Below, piece after piece: positions 1 through 8,551 of a stretch of 64,000 nucleotides of DNA. The stretch's first letter is position 1. The number at the start of each line of letters is the position of its first letter. A program made the translations under genes and the position numbers. This DNA comes from Planctomycetota bacterium (GTDB lineage: Bacteria > Planctomycetota > SZUA-567 > H5-PLA8): positions 1,041,393 through 1,105,392 of the forward strand of contig JABTUM010000002.1 of NCBI GenBank assembly GCA_015075375.1. Reading direction: 5' to 3'. A model generated the notes under the pieces. That model ran no database searches. It saw only the letters and a list, made by a program, of their open reading frames with translations, and was not told where the DNA came from.

Positions 1-2
1 GC

Positions 3-647
3 ATGAGCGCAGCGCCCGGCACTTCCTACAACGGCCCGCATCCGGAGTGGCTCGCGCCGCCCGGCCTGCCGGCGGCGCCGGACGTCCCCTACCCCGACGA
101 GCATTACGATTGGGCGGCGCTGAACAGCATGCCGCGGATCGACGCGCGCGCCTGGATCGCACCGGGCGCGACGGTGCTGGGGCGCGTGGAGTTAAAGGCG
201 CTCTCGAGCGTCTGGTACGGCTGCATCCTGCGCGGCGACGACGAGTACATCGAGGTCGGCGAGGAGACGAACGTGCAGGACGGCTCGATCCTGCACGTGG
301 ACCGCGGTTATCCGTGCGTGCTGGGCAAGCGCGTAACGCTGGGGCACAAGGCGATCGTGCACGGCAGCACGGTCGGCGACGGCGCGCTGATCGCGATCGG
401 CGCGACGGTGCTGAGCCGGTGTACGATCGGCTCGGGTGCGTTGATCGCGGCGGGCGCGCTGGTGCTTGAAGGGACGGACGTGCCGCCGCATACGCTCTGG
501 GCGGGGATTCCCGCCAAGCAGGTCAAAGAGCTGGAGCCGCGGCAACGCGAGCGATTGGCGCGAACCTACCGGCACTACGTCAACAACGGGCAGGCGTGCC
601 TGCGCCGCTACGGCCGCGCGCATATCGACGCGCTCACGAAGCCCTGA
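3..647 (+). CDS. Gamma-class carbonic anhydrase / hexapeptide-repeat protein
   Basis: A 214-residue left-handed beta-helix protein of the gamma carbonic anhydrase family (CO2 hydration, or an acyltransferase-like relative). Hexapeptide-type repeats run through the middle from about residue 45 to 170. The likely metal ligands are the His in ILHVD (about residue 99) and the two His of LGHKAIVHG, matching the three-His pattern of the family. An N-terminal extension of about 45 residues precedes the helix. The ATG is two bases from the window edge, so the true start could lie further upstream. The next gene starts 4 bases after the stop, suggesting an operon with two glycosyltransferases, although no functional link is evident. 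Family call is firm; catalytic activity is inferred. Confidence 0.85.
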   Translation: MSAAPGTSYNGPHPEWLAPPGLPAAPDVPYPDEHYDWAALNSMPRIDARAWIAPGATVLGRVELKALSSVWYGCILRGDDEYIEVGEETNVQDGSILHVDRGYPCVLGKRVTLGHKAIVHGSTVGDGALIAIGATVLSRCTIGSGALIAAGALVLEGTDVPPHTLWAGIPAKQVKELEPRQRERLARTYRHYVNNGQACLRRYGRAHIDALTKP

Positions 648-651
648 ATCG

Positions 652-2292
652 ATGAACGAGACCGGCGCGCCCCTTCCGGAAGCCGCCGTGCCGCCCGTCC
701 GACCGCTGCTGCGCTGGGCGGCGTGGATCGTCATCGTGGCGGTGTATGTCGGCCTGCGCGCGCCGCTGCTCGAAATACCGCTCGACCGCGACGAAGGCGT
801 CTTTTCGTACATCGCGCTGGGGGTGTTGCGCGGCGAGGTTCCGTACCGGGAAGCGAAGGATTACAAGCCGCCGGGCGTGTTCTACATGCTGGCGCTGGGG
901 CTGGCGTTCGTACCGCCCACGGCCGCCGGCATCCATTTTTGGCTGCATCTGTGGAATTTCGGATCGCTCTTGCTGCTGGCGAGTTCGGCGAAGGCGCTGT
1001 ACGGCGAGCGCGCGGGGCTGTGGACGGGCTTCGTGTACGCCTTCCTGAGCGCGAGCGTCGCGGTGCAAGGGTATACGGCCTCGACCGAGATGTTTCTGTT
1101 GCTGCCGCTGGCGGCGAGTTTGCGGCTGACGATCGCGGGCGCGACGCGCACCGGACGGTCGTCTCTGGTGTGTTTGGCGGCGGGCGGCGCGTGCGCGGCG
1201 CTGGCGTGCTGGACGAAGCAGCCGGCGCTGTTCTCGCTGCTGGCGGTGCCGATCTGGCTCCTTTTCAACGGCGCGCGGCCCGGCATTCGCGCGGCGTTCC
1301 TGCGGCTGGGCTGGTGGCTTGCGGGCGGCGTGGTGCTTTCGATCCTGATCGTGGCCTATTTCACCTATCACCTGGGGCTGCGCGAATTTCTGTACTGGGC
1401 GTTTCCGGTGAAGCTGTACGGGACGCGGTGGTCGTACTGGTGGGACACGCTGTGGTGGACGCTGAAAGAAGCGATATGGGATCACCTTCCTGTCTTGGTC
1501 CTGGGCGCCTTTGGCTTCCTGGTGCGCGCTTTCTTGCGCGGAAAAGACCTCTGGTTTCCTATCGCGCTTTTCCTGCTGGGCATTCCTGCGGTGTTCACGG
1601 GTCCGATCTTTTACCGTCACTATTTTGCGGTTCTGACCGCAAGCATAGCATTATTCGGAGGAGTGGGACTCGGCACGGTTCAGGAATGGCACTGGATTCT
1701 GCGCGATCGCACGCGCGCGATCGAATTCACACTGGTGGCCGGCGCGATCTGCTTGAGCGGAGCGCTCTACGCGCCACGTCCATACGCCAACGTCGCCGGA
1801 TGGACCACCAAGGCGCACGAAAAGGCCGCCGAAGCATTGAGAGAAGCCGCTCATCCTGGCGATGGGGCTCTGCTGATGATCGGCCGTTCGCAAATCGCCG
1901 TGATGGCCGACTTACGCCTGCCCAGCATGTTTCCGATGTACGAATCTCTCAATTCGGACCCGGAGCGGACCCAGGAGTTCCAACTGGCCGCCATCGCCCG
2001 CTTGCGCGATAACCCGCCACGATTCCTGATTCATAGTCCAGGCGGGGATGAGCACACCTGCCCATTTCCTCCCAAATTTTTCCAGCATTATGTGGAGAAC
2101 TTGCGCGATCACCAATACGAACCGTGGCGCTACATCGTCGTCGATCCGCACCAGGATCCCAGCCTTCCCAACCGCATGAAGAAATACTTGAGTCTTACAC
2201 CGGAGACGTTCCAGTCGTACCAGCCGCCGCTCACGCCGGTGTACGTGATCCGGATTCCCAAAGCCCGGATGCCCGCGGAGGGCGGGCCATGA
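652..2292 (+). CDS. Membrane glycosyltransferase, PMT/ArnT-like (GT-C fold), copy 1
   Basis: A 546-residue polytopic protein of the GT-C superfamily, which transfers sugars from polyprenyl-phosphate donors on the outer face of the inner membrane. After the first transmembrane helix (about residues 23-40) comes PLDRDEG, the acidic loop motif expected of the catalytic Asp/Glu in this superfamily. About ten hydrophobic segments follow and then a soluble C-terminal part of about 120 residues. The start is the ATG 4 bases after the preceding stop; an open frame extends further upstream but overlaps the carbonic anhydrase. The next gene overlaps by ATGA and encodes a clear paralogue. The acceptor cannot be read from sequence; lipid A, glycan or protein are all possible. 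Confidence 0.75.
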   Translation: MNETGAPLPEAAVPPVRPLLRWAAWIVIVAVYVGLRAPLLEIPLDRDEGVFSYIALGVLRGEVPYREAKDYKPPGVFYMLALGLAFVPPTAAGIHFWLHLWNFGSLLLLASSAKALYGERAGLWTGFVYAFLSASVAVQGYTASTEMFLLLPLAASLRLTIAGATRTGRSSLVCLAAGGACAALACWTKQPALFSLLAVPIWLLFNGARPGIRAAFLRLGWWLAGGVVLSILIVAYFTYHLGLREFLYWAFPVKLYGTRWSYWWDTLWWTLKEAIWDHLPVLVLGAFGFLVRAFLRGKDLWFPIALFLLGIPAVFTGPIFYRHYFAVLTASIALFGGVGLGTVQEWHWILRDRTRAIEFTLVAGAICLSGALYAPRPYANVAGWTTKAHEKAAEALREAAHPGDGALLMIGRSQIAVMADLRLPSMFPMYESLNSDPERTQEFQLAAIARLRDNPPRFLIHSPGGDEHTCPFPPKFFQHYVENLRDHQYEPWRYIVVDPHQDPSLPNRMKKYLSLTPETFQSYQPPLTPVYVIRIPKARMPAEGGP

Positions 2293-3896
2293 TGCCCCAG
2301 CGCAGCGCGTGGCTGGCCTGGGCCGGCATCGCGGTGCTGTACGCGGTGTTGCGCGTGCCGCTGCTGGACGTGCCGCTGGACCGCGACGAAGGCGCCTTCG
2401 GCGTCGTCGCGCAGGGGATGTGGCGCGGCGAGATGCCGTACCGCGACCTGGCCGACCACAAGCCGCCGGGCATTTTCCTGATCTACGCGCTGGCGGTCGC
2501 CGTCTTCCCTCCGACGGCAATGGGGCTGCATCTCTTTCTGGCGCTCTGGAACTTCGGAACGCTGCTGCCGGTCGCGGCGCTGGCGCGGCGCTGGAGTGGT
2601 TCGGAAGCCGCGGGCTGGTGGGCGGGAGCGGCGTTCGCGTATTTAAGCGCTACGCCGGCGGTGCAGGGCTTCACGTGCAGCAGCGAAATGCTGATGTTGC
2701 TCCCGATCTGCGGTTCGCTGTGGTGCGCCGACGCCGCAGTGGAGCAAGCCGGAGGCGGAAGGATCTGGCGGCTGCTGGCCAGCGGCGCGCTGGGTGCGGC
2801 GGCGTGCTGGATCAAGCAACCGGCGGCCTTCAGCGTGGCTCCGGCGCTGGGACTTCTGATGTGCTGCGGCGGCGCGGAGCGCAAAGACGGCTTGCGGGCT
2901 TGCGGATGGTGGCTGGCCGGCGGCGTTGTCTTTTCGGCGCTGCTGCTGGCTCCTTTTGTGGCGGCCGGTGTGGTCGCGGACCTGTGGTACTGGTCGTTCG
3001 CGCATAACTTGAATTACGGGGGCCTCGCCTCGAGCGGACTGGGCCGGAAGATCTGGGAGCGCTTCGTTCAGCTGGCGCCGGGGCTGGGGCCTGCGCTTCT
3101 GATTGGCGTGCCGGGCTGCATCTGGCGGGCGCGCCAAGGCGGCCGGCCGCGAGCCTGGATGGGGCCGGCGTGCGTGGCCGGTTCGATTCTGGGAGCGTTC
3201 ATCAGTCCTCATCTGTACCAGCACTATTTCGCCCAGTTGCTGCCCGCATTCGCGGTGGCCGCCGGGATCGGATGCGCGGCGCTGCCGGCGATTTACGCCG
3301 CCTGGCCGCGCACGGTCCAGATTGTTGCGGCGATTCTGCTGGTGCTTCCGGGCGCGCTGGCGCATCCGAGTTACTGGTTCGCCAATCCGGCGGCGATCTC
3401 GGTGCGGCGGCTGGGGCCGCACGGGTTCGAGGCCGGGCCGATGGTGGCGCGGTACCTGAAAGACCGCACGCGGCCTGAGGACGCGATCTTCATTTACGGC
3501 TCCGAGCCGCAGGTCGCGTTTCAAGCCGAGCGCCCGCTGGCCAATCCGTTCGTGATGCTGTATCCGCTGACCTTCCCGTTCCCGCGGCAGCGCGAGTTCC
3601 AGGAGCGCGCGTGGCGGGAACTGGAGCGCCGCACGCCCGCGTACATCCTGGTGCAGATCAATAATTCACGCTCGACGCTGGTGACGCCCGCCACCGATCC
3701 GTGGTTCGGGACGCAATTGAACGGGCTGGTCCAATCGAGTTACGAATTGGAGTCGGTGCTGCTGATGCATCCGCAGCGCGGATACAAGTTCGTGACGGGG
3801 CTCTCGGCGGACGAGCTGAACCAAGTGCGCGACTTCACGCATTTCCTGATGTTTCGAAGGAAGAATCTGCCCGCGACGACCTCGGGCGCGCCGTAA
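2289..3896 (+). CDS. Membrane glycosyltransferase, PMT/ArnT-like (GT-C fold), copy 2
   Basis: A 535-residue polytopic protein paralogous to the gene just upstream. Both share VPLDRDEG or IPLDRDEG after the first membrane helix, then a short acidic loop, a KPPG motif and a PPTA-x-G-x-H segment, so a tandem duplication is likely. The ATG overlaps the upstream stop as ATGA; a second ATG follows directly. Hydrophobic helices fill residues 1 to about 400, followed by a soluble tail. It is expected to be a polyprenyl-phosphate-sugar-dependent transferase in the inner membrane. The gene ends 8 bases before the convergent anti-sigma-like gene. The substrate is unknown. Confidence 0.75.
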   Translation: MMPQRSAWLAWAGIAVLYAVLRVPLLDVPLDRDEGAFGVVAQGMWRGEMPYRDLADHKPPGIFLIYALAVAVFPPTAMGLHLFLALWNFGTLLPVAALARRWSGSEAAGWWAGAAFAYLSATPAVQGFTCSSEMLMLLPICGSLWCADAAVEQAGGGRIWRLLASGALGAAACWIKQPAAFSVAPALGLLMCCGGAERKDGLRACGWWLAGGVVFSALLLAPFVAAGVVADLWYWSFAHNLNYGGLASSGLGRKIWERFVQLAPGLGPALLIGVPGCIWRARQGGRPRAWMGPACVAGSILGAFISPHLYQHYFAQLLPAFAVAAGIGCAALPAIYAAWPRTVQIVAAILLVLPGALAHPSYWFANPAAISVRRLGPHGFEAGPMVARYLKDRTRPEDAIFIYGSEPQVAFQAERPLANPFVMLYPLTFPFPRQREFQERAWRELERRTPAYILVQINNSRSTLVTPATDPWFGTQLNGLVQSSYELESVLLMHPQRGYKFVTGLSADELNQVRDFTHFLMFRRKNLPATTSGAP

Positions 3897-3903
3897 AGCC
3901 CGA

Positions 3904-4338
3904 TCAGCGCGCGACCAGCGCAAAGACGATCACGGCCGCTGCGAGCGCGAAAAGCAGCGCGGCCACGGCCGCGAGGATCATCAGGCGCTGGCTCTCTTTT
4001 TGGGCTTGCGGATCGTGGAGCAGCTTGGCGTCGGGATCGTCGGCGGTGAGCACCGTGCGCTTGGTGCCGCGCTTGGCGGGAATAAGCCCCGGGTTGCTCT
4101 GCGTGATGCTGACGATCTGATTGTTGACGCGGTATTCGAACTCGGAGCTGGGTTCAACCTTGGTCAAGACGCTGCGCAGCACCTGGATGGACTGGGTGGC
4201 GGTCTGGACGCGTTCGCGCAGATCGGGCTCCTGCGCCAGCCGCGCTTCGAAACGCGAAAGCTGCTCGCCTTCGAGCCGGCCGTCCACGTAGTCTTCGATC
4301 AGCAGATCGAGATCGTTCGTTCCGCTTGCTGCACTCAT
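3904..4338 (-). CDS. Putative membrane anti-sigma factor
   Basis: A 144-residue protein with an acidic N-terminal half (a YVDGRLEGEQ segment typical of zf-HC2/RskA-like anti-sigma N-termini, but without the zinc-binding Cys/His) and one C-terminal transmembrane helix (about residues 120-142). The start is the ATG at 4338, because AAGGA lies 6 bases upstream; an in-frame TTG at 4344 touches that SD and cannot use it. It lies 88 bases downstream of an ECF sigma factor on the same strand, the usual order for sigma/anti-sigma pairs. The role, holding the sigma factor at the membrane, is inferred from context and topology. Confidence 0.6.
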   Translation of the reverse strand: MSAASGTNDLDLLIEDYVDGRLEGEQLSRFEARLAQEPDLRERVQTATQSIQVLRSVLTKVEPSSEFEYRVNNQIVSITQSNPGLIPAKRGTKRTVLTADDPDAKLLHDPQAQKESQRLMILAAVAALLFALAAAVIVFALVAR

Positions 4339-4426
4339 GCCCAATCCTTAAAGCCACCCGCCGAACGTATGACGTGATCTAGACAACTTTAATGCACCGG
4401 CCCGGCCCAATTCCTGCAACTCAAGC

Positions 4427-5032
4427 CTACTTATCAGGTTCCATGAATTTCTGGAGCCTTTCCCTGAGTACTCGATGCGCCCGGCTTAAGCGGCTGGTGA
4501 CCGTGCCCAAGCTGACCCCCAGCGTCTCGGCGATTTCTTCGCAACTCAGGCCCTGCACGTGCCGCAGCAGCAGCGTAGCGCGGTATTCCTCGCCCAGCTT
4601 ATCGATGGCTTCCAGCGTGAGGTCGCGGATCTCGCCCTGCGCCACGCTGTCGATGACCGAGCGGTCTTTCTTGTTGACCAGCACGATCTCGCCCTGCGAA
4701 TCCTTCTCGCTGTGCACTTCGAGCGAGACGGTGCGGGACTTGTTGCGCAGGTGGTCGATGCAGACGTTATGCGCGATCGAGAGGATCCAGGCGCTGAACG
4801 CAGAGGGTTTCTTCAGGTTGTGGAGAGCCACAAAGGCGCGGACAAAGGTCTCTTGCGCCAGGTCTTCGGAGAGTTCGCGCTGGTTGACGCGGCTGAAGCA
4901 GTAGGTGGTGACGAGGCTTTTGTATTTTCGAACAAGCTGCTCGTAAGCCTTCTGGTCTCCGTCGAGGACGTGAGCGACCCAGGCGGCGTCGGTGACGAGC
5001 TTCTCGTTTCGGGTAATCTCGCCTGTGCTCAC
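4427..5032 (-). CDS. ECF-type RNA polymerase sigma factor
   Basis: A 201-residue sigma-70 family ECF protein. Region 2 is near residues 20-95 (EDLAQETFVRAF, then AFSAWILSIAHN, the latter in region 2.4). Region 4 is near residues 130-195, with LLLRHVQGLSCEEIAETLG and a helix-turn-helix ending in VTSRLSRAHRVLRERL. The start is taken as the GTG at 5032, since GAGGA sits 5 bases upstream; the open frame runs 16 codons further up without an SD. It should direct core polymerase to a small regulon, probably including itself. A membrane protein with anti-sigma features follows, and a zinc-ribbon membrane protein is divergent from it. Confidence 0.9.
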   Translation of the reverse strand: MSTGEITRNEKLVTDAAWVAHVLDGDQKAYEQLVRKYKSLVTTYCFSRVNQRELSEDLAQETFVRAFVALHNLKKPSAFSAWILSIAHNVCIDHLRNKSRTVSLEVHSEKDSQGEIVLVNKKDRSVIDSVAQGEIRDLTLEAIDKLGEEYRATLLLRHVQGLSCEEIAETLGVSLGTVTSRLSRAHRVLRERLQKFMEPDK

Positions 5033-5136
5033 GCCAATCCTCAGGTCAATCCGGCTGGAGTATCCGCCCACAAGGTCCAAGCGTCAAGACGGCCGGGCGG
5101 GGTTCGCTCCGCCGTAGCCGATGCCGGCCGGGGAGT

Positions 5137-5142
5137 TATAAT
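5137..5142 (+). promoter_or_regulatory. Candidate -10 box for the zinc-ribbon gene
   Basis: A perfect TATAAT lies 26 bases upstream of the ATG at 5169, with AGAGGA in between as the ribosome binding site. No good -35 hexamer is visible 16-18 bases upstream, so this is a partial promoter match in the divergent region between sigma factor and zinc-ribbon gene. Confidence 0.35.
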
Positions 5143-5168
5143 GATTTTCGGCTCCAGAGGAATCCTTC

Positions 5169-6263
5169 ATGCGCATCAAAACCCGCTGCCCGGCCTGCGG
5201 GAAAAAGTTGGGCGGACCGGTCGATATACGCGGGAAAGAAGTTAAGTGCTCGAAATGCAACCACGGCTTCGTGATCCCGTCGGATCTGGAGCCGATTCCC
5301 GATAACGCGCCAGGGTATTCCCCGACGATGGGCGCCAAGCCTTCGCCGGCGCCTCCCGCGGCGGCGGCCGAACCGGAAGACGAACTTCAACTCATCTCGG
5401 ATGCGCCGCCGGACAGCGGCCCGGTCGCACCGGGCGGGATGCAACCGCCGCCCGGCGTGCCCATCGGCGGCCCGTCGTTCGGCCCGCGCGCACGAAGCAG
5501 CCCGCGCGGCGGCGGCGGATGGATGCTGCTCGTCGTGGCCGGAGCGCTGGGGGCCGGAGGGTATTTCGGCTGGGAATGGTGGCAGACGCAGCAACCGGTG
5601 TCCGGCACCTCCAAGAACGAATCGAAGGAAAGCAAATCCGACGATCCCGAGGCCGCGCCGGGCAAGTCCGGCGCCAAAACGCGCAGCGCGGTGGTGGTCG
5701 AGAACGGACGCTATCCGATGCTGATCGTCTTCGGGCCGAAACGCCTGGGCGAGGTGCCGCGCGGCCAGACCGAGACTTTTGAACTGGAATGGCCTGCCCA
5801 AAGCGCGCCGCCCAATATTTCGTTCGAGGTCAAGGGCCTGCCGCGTGGATTCACGCTGACGAAAGTCGAGAGCGCCCAGTTCGACAAAGGATTGCCGTTC
5901 AAAGGCGACACGAACGAGGGCTTGCGCATCGCCTTTCCCGGCCCGCCGTCCGAAATGCTGCCCGCCGCCGACGAAGTGCTTCAAAGCGTCACGCTGCAAG
6001 GGGTGGAAGTGGATCGGCGCACGAATAACGGCGCGGTGGAATCGTTCCTCTATAAGGGCCGCACGCTGCGCGCGCCGGTGAAGGGCCAGAAACTGCAACT
6101 GGCCATGCAGCAGGCGGGCGAGCGCAAAGAGCTGCGCTGGATCGTGCAGGATTGCGTGATCGAGCAGGACGGCCAGACGCTCTACAAGCCGCCGGAAGTT
6201 CCGTGGACGGCCGCCGGCGTGAAGCTCGCGGCGAAGGACGGAAAGCTCGCCCCGGCCGAGTGA
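5169..6263 (+). CDS. Zinc-ribbon (MJ0042-type) membrane-anchored protein
   Basis: A 364-residue protein. It starts with a zinc ribbon (Cys7-x2-Cys10 and Cys27-x2-Cys30) of the MJ0042/zinc-ribbon type, followed by a Pro/Ala-rich linker. One transmembrane segment lies near residues 117-137 (a glycine-rich WMLLVVAGALGAGGYFGW helix). The remaining ~220 residues are presumably extracytoplasmic, with no recognised fold. The ribbon would face the cytoplasm. AGAGGA lies 8 bases before the ATG. This architecture is frequent in planctomycete-like genomes. It is divergent from the sigma factor and could be a target of it, but that is only inference. Confidence 0.6.
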   Translation: MRIKTRCPACGKKLGGPVDIRGKEVKCSKCNHGFVIPSDLEPIPDNAPGYSPTMGAKPSPAPPAAAAEPEDELQLISDAPPDSGPVAPGGMQPPPGVPIGGPSFGPRARSSPRGGGGWMLLVVAGALGAGGYFGWEWWQTQQPVSGTSKNESKESKSDDPEAAPGKSGAKTRSAVVVENGRYPMLIVFGPKRLGEVPRGQTETFELEWPAQSAPPNISFEVKGLPRGFTLTKVESAQFDKGLPFKGDTNEGLRIAFPGPPSEMLPAADEVLQSVTLQGVEVDRRTNNGAVESFLYKGRTLRAPVKGQKLQLAMQQAGERKELRWIVQDCVIEQDGQTLYKPPEVPWTAAGVKLAAKDGKLAPAE

Positions 6264-6301
6264 CCTCCTAATCGAAGTGCTCGCGGAGGCGTCTAACTCG
6301 C

Positions 6302-8461
6302 ATGAGATCGCGCCTCTCCCCCGCTCTGCTCGCCTGCGCGCTGGCGCTGGGCTTTCGCGTTGCGGGCGGTGAAGCGCCGCCGAAGCAACTCACGCTGCCC
6401 GTTCGAATCGTCGAGACACACCCCTGGGACGCCGACGGACAGAGTTACCCGATCGTCGTCGACGATCCCGTGCACGGGCGGCTGACGGTCACGATGCGCC
6501 TGGCCGCGGTGGACGATAAGACCTACACGCTGCAGGGCGAAGGGACCGACTACCGGGTCACCTGGCCGCTCCCCGCCGAAGACCGCGCCTCGGGATTGCT
6601 CGCCTTCAAGCGCCGCGAACTGGGCGAACCGCTCGACGCGGCGAAGCGCGAGCGGCTGCTCGCGTTCTGTCTCGCGGCGCGATACTTCCGCTATGCCTTG
6701 GCGGAGCTGAACGAACTGCCGGCCGCGTCCCGCGCCGCGTGGCACACGCGGCTGGCCGAAGCGCGCGCGGGGCTCCTGCTGCGCCACGCCAAGCTGCTCA
6801 CCGAACGCGGACTCTACGAGGACGCGGGGCGCGCATCGGCCGAAGCGCTGGCGGTGCTGGCCGAACCGCCGCCCGAAGCGCCCGCGACGGAGGCGCTTCC
6901 GGCCGAGCGCAAGGCGCTGGAAGACGCGCTGCGCACCTTCCAGGTGGATCTGACGGCTACGCGGCAGGCCAGCGCGAAATGGTCGGCAGCCGTGGCGCGC
7001 CTGAAGACGGCGCTGGAAGGCGCGCAAGGCGAAGACGCGGCGCTAATCGCGCGGCTGAGCCTGGACCTTGACGGCCCGCTGGATACCGCACGGCGCGAAG
7101 CGATCTTGAACGAACATCGCCTGAGCAGCGAACACGCGATGCCCTACTCGCAGGCGCTCGACGCGCTGAAGAGCTTCAGTTTCGCGGTCCGGTACGGAGA
7201 GGCGCTGGACCGTAAGTCCGTGCCCGACCTGGATCTGTTCTTCACGGCGGAGGAGGCGCTGAACGCGTACTTTCGCGCCGCGCCGGATGCGGTGGACCTG
7301 CCGCAGCGCCTGGAAGCGGCCTTGGCCGCGCGCGGCCTGACCGACGAGGTTTTCGAAGCGCTGGTGCGGCTGGGGGCGCGCGCGCCGCTGCCGCCGCGCC
7401 CCGAACCCGGCGCTTCACCGCAAGGCCCGTTCGAACTGAAAGCTCCGACGGGCGACCTGGAAGTCGCCTGCCGCTATTCGGTTTACCTGCCGCTGGATTA
7501 TCATCCGTCGCGCCGCCGGCCGCTCTTGATTGCGCTGCACGGCATGAACGGTACGGCGCTGGATGCATTGAAACTATGGGCGCCGCAGGCCACCGAGCGC
7601 GGCTGGATGGTGGCCGCGCCGGAATTGATCATCGGACGCGGCAAGGGGTACTTGTCTTCGCCCGAGGAGCGGCGCATGGCGCGGCGCACGCTGGAGGACT
7701 GCGCGCGGCATTTCGCCGTCGATCCGTCGCGCGTGTACCTGGCCGGACACAGCATGGGCGGCCATATGGCGTGGGACGTGGCGCTCACGTGGCCCGACCT
7801 CTTCGCCGCGGCGGCTCCGTACATCGGCTGCGCCAACGGCGTCTCGGCCAACTACCTGCCGAATCTCGCGCACCTTCCGATGCTCTGCATCGACGGCGAG
7901 CACGACGGCGAATCGACGAAGGTGAACCGCGCGGCGGCCGAAGAAGCCAGGCGTTTGAAGCTGCCGCTGACCTACAAGGAGTTCCCCGGCCGCGGGCACG
8001 AGACCTTCGCCGAAGAACTGCCGGGCGTGCTGGACTGGCTGAACGATGTGCGGCGCCCGCGCGCGCCGAGGCAGGTTGATTTCGTGAGCGCCGACGTGGA
8101 GACGAGCCAGGTTCACTGGCTGCGCATGATCGAAGCGCAGGCGCCGGCGCGCGCCGGGACGAACGAACCGCGCGAGAACGTGCTGACGGCGCTGCGCGCC
8201 GGGGGCGTGGCGCGGCTGACGGCGACTATTTCAGGCGCGAACACGGTGAAGCTCACGGCCTATCGCGTCAAAGCCGCGCGCCTGTTCGTAGCCCGGGAAC
8301 TCTTCGATCCGCGCCAGCCTTTGAAAGTGACCGTCAACGGGGGCATCTCGCGGACCTATCCGTTGGAGTTTTCGCGCAAAACGATGCTGGAGACAGCGCA
8401 CGCGAGCGGCGACCGGGAGCGGTTGTACGGGTGCTGGGTCGATGTACCGGTGGGCCGGTAG
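6302..8461 (+). CDS. Secreted alpha/beta-hydrolase (esterase) with long N-terminal region
   Basis: A 719-residue protein with a signal peptide (residues 1-23, cleavage near AGGEA). Residues 24 to about 380 form a helical region with no recognised family. The alpha/beta-hydrolase domain covers about residues 395-585. It shows the oxyanion-side ALHGMNG, the nucleophile elbow GHSMGG, the acid in IDGEHDGES and the catalytic His in GRGHETF, a PHB-depolymerase/esterase-like arrangement. The last ~130 residues look like an all-beta accessory domain. It probably acts on an ester substrate outside the cytoplasm; the substrate is unknown. The ATG is 38 bases after the zinc-ribbon gene, so they may be co-transcribed. 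Confidence 0.7.
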   Translation: MRSRLSPALLACALALGFRVAGGEAPPKQLTLPVRIVETHPWDADGQSYPIVVDDPVHGRLTVTMRLAAVDDKTYTLQGEGTDYRVTWPLPAEDRASGLLAFKRRELGEPLDAAKRERLLAFCLAARYFRYALAELNELPAASRAAWHTRLAEARAGLLLRHAKLLTERGLYEDAGRASAEALAVLAEPPPEAPATEALPAERKALEDALRTFQVDLTATRQASAKWSAAVARLKTALEGAQGEDAALIARLSLDLDGPLDTARREAILNEHRLSSEHAMPYSQALDALKSFSFAVRYGEALDRKSVPDLDLFFTAEEALNAYFRAAPDAVDLPQRLEAALAARGLTDEVFEALVRLGARAPLPPRPEPGASPQGPFELKAPTGDLEVACRYSVYLPLDYHPSRRRPLLIALHGMNGTALDALKLWAPQATERGWMVAAPELIIGRGKGYLSSPEERRMARRTLEDCARHFAVDPSRVYLAGHSMGGHMAWDVALTWPDLFAAAAPYIGCANGVSANYLPNLAHLPMLCIDGEHDGESTKVNRAAAEEARRLKLPLTYKEFPGRGHETFAEELPGVLDWLNDVRRPRAPRQVDFVSADVETSQVHWLRMIEAQAPARAGTNEPRENVLTALRAGGVARLTATISGANTVKLTAYRVKAARLFVARELFDPRQPLKVTVNGGISRTYPLEFSRKTMLETAHASGDRERLYGCWVDVPVGR

Positions 8462-8551
8462 GCGAATGGCGATTCACCGCGGAGGCGCGGAGAAAGGCAA
8501 ACCCTGGGGGAAAGGCTTTACGCCGAAAACCTCGGGTGGCCCGGCCGAAGG

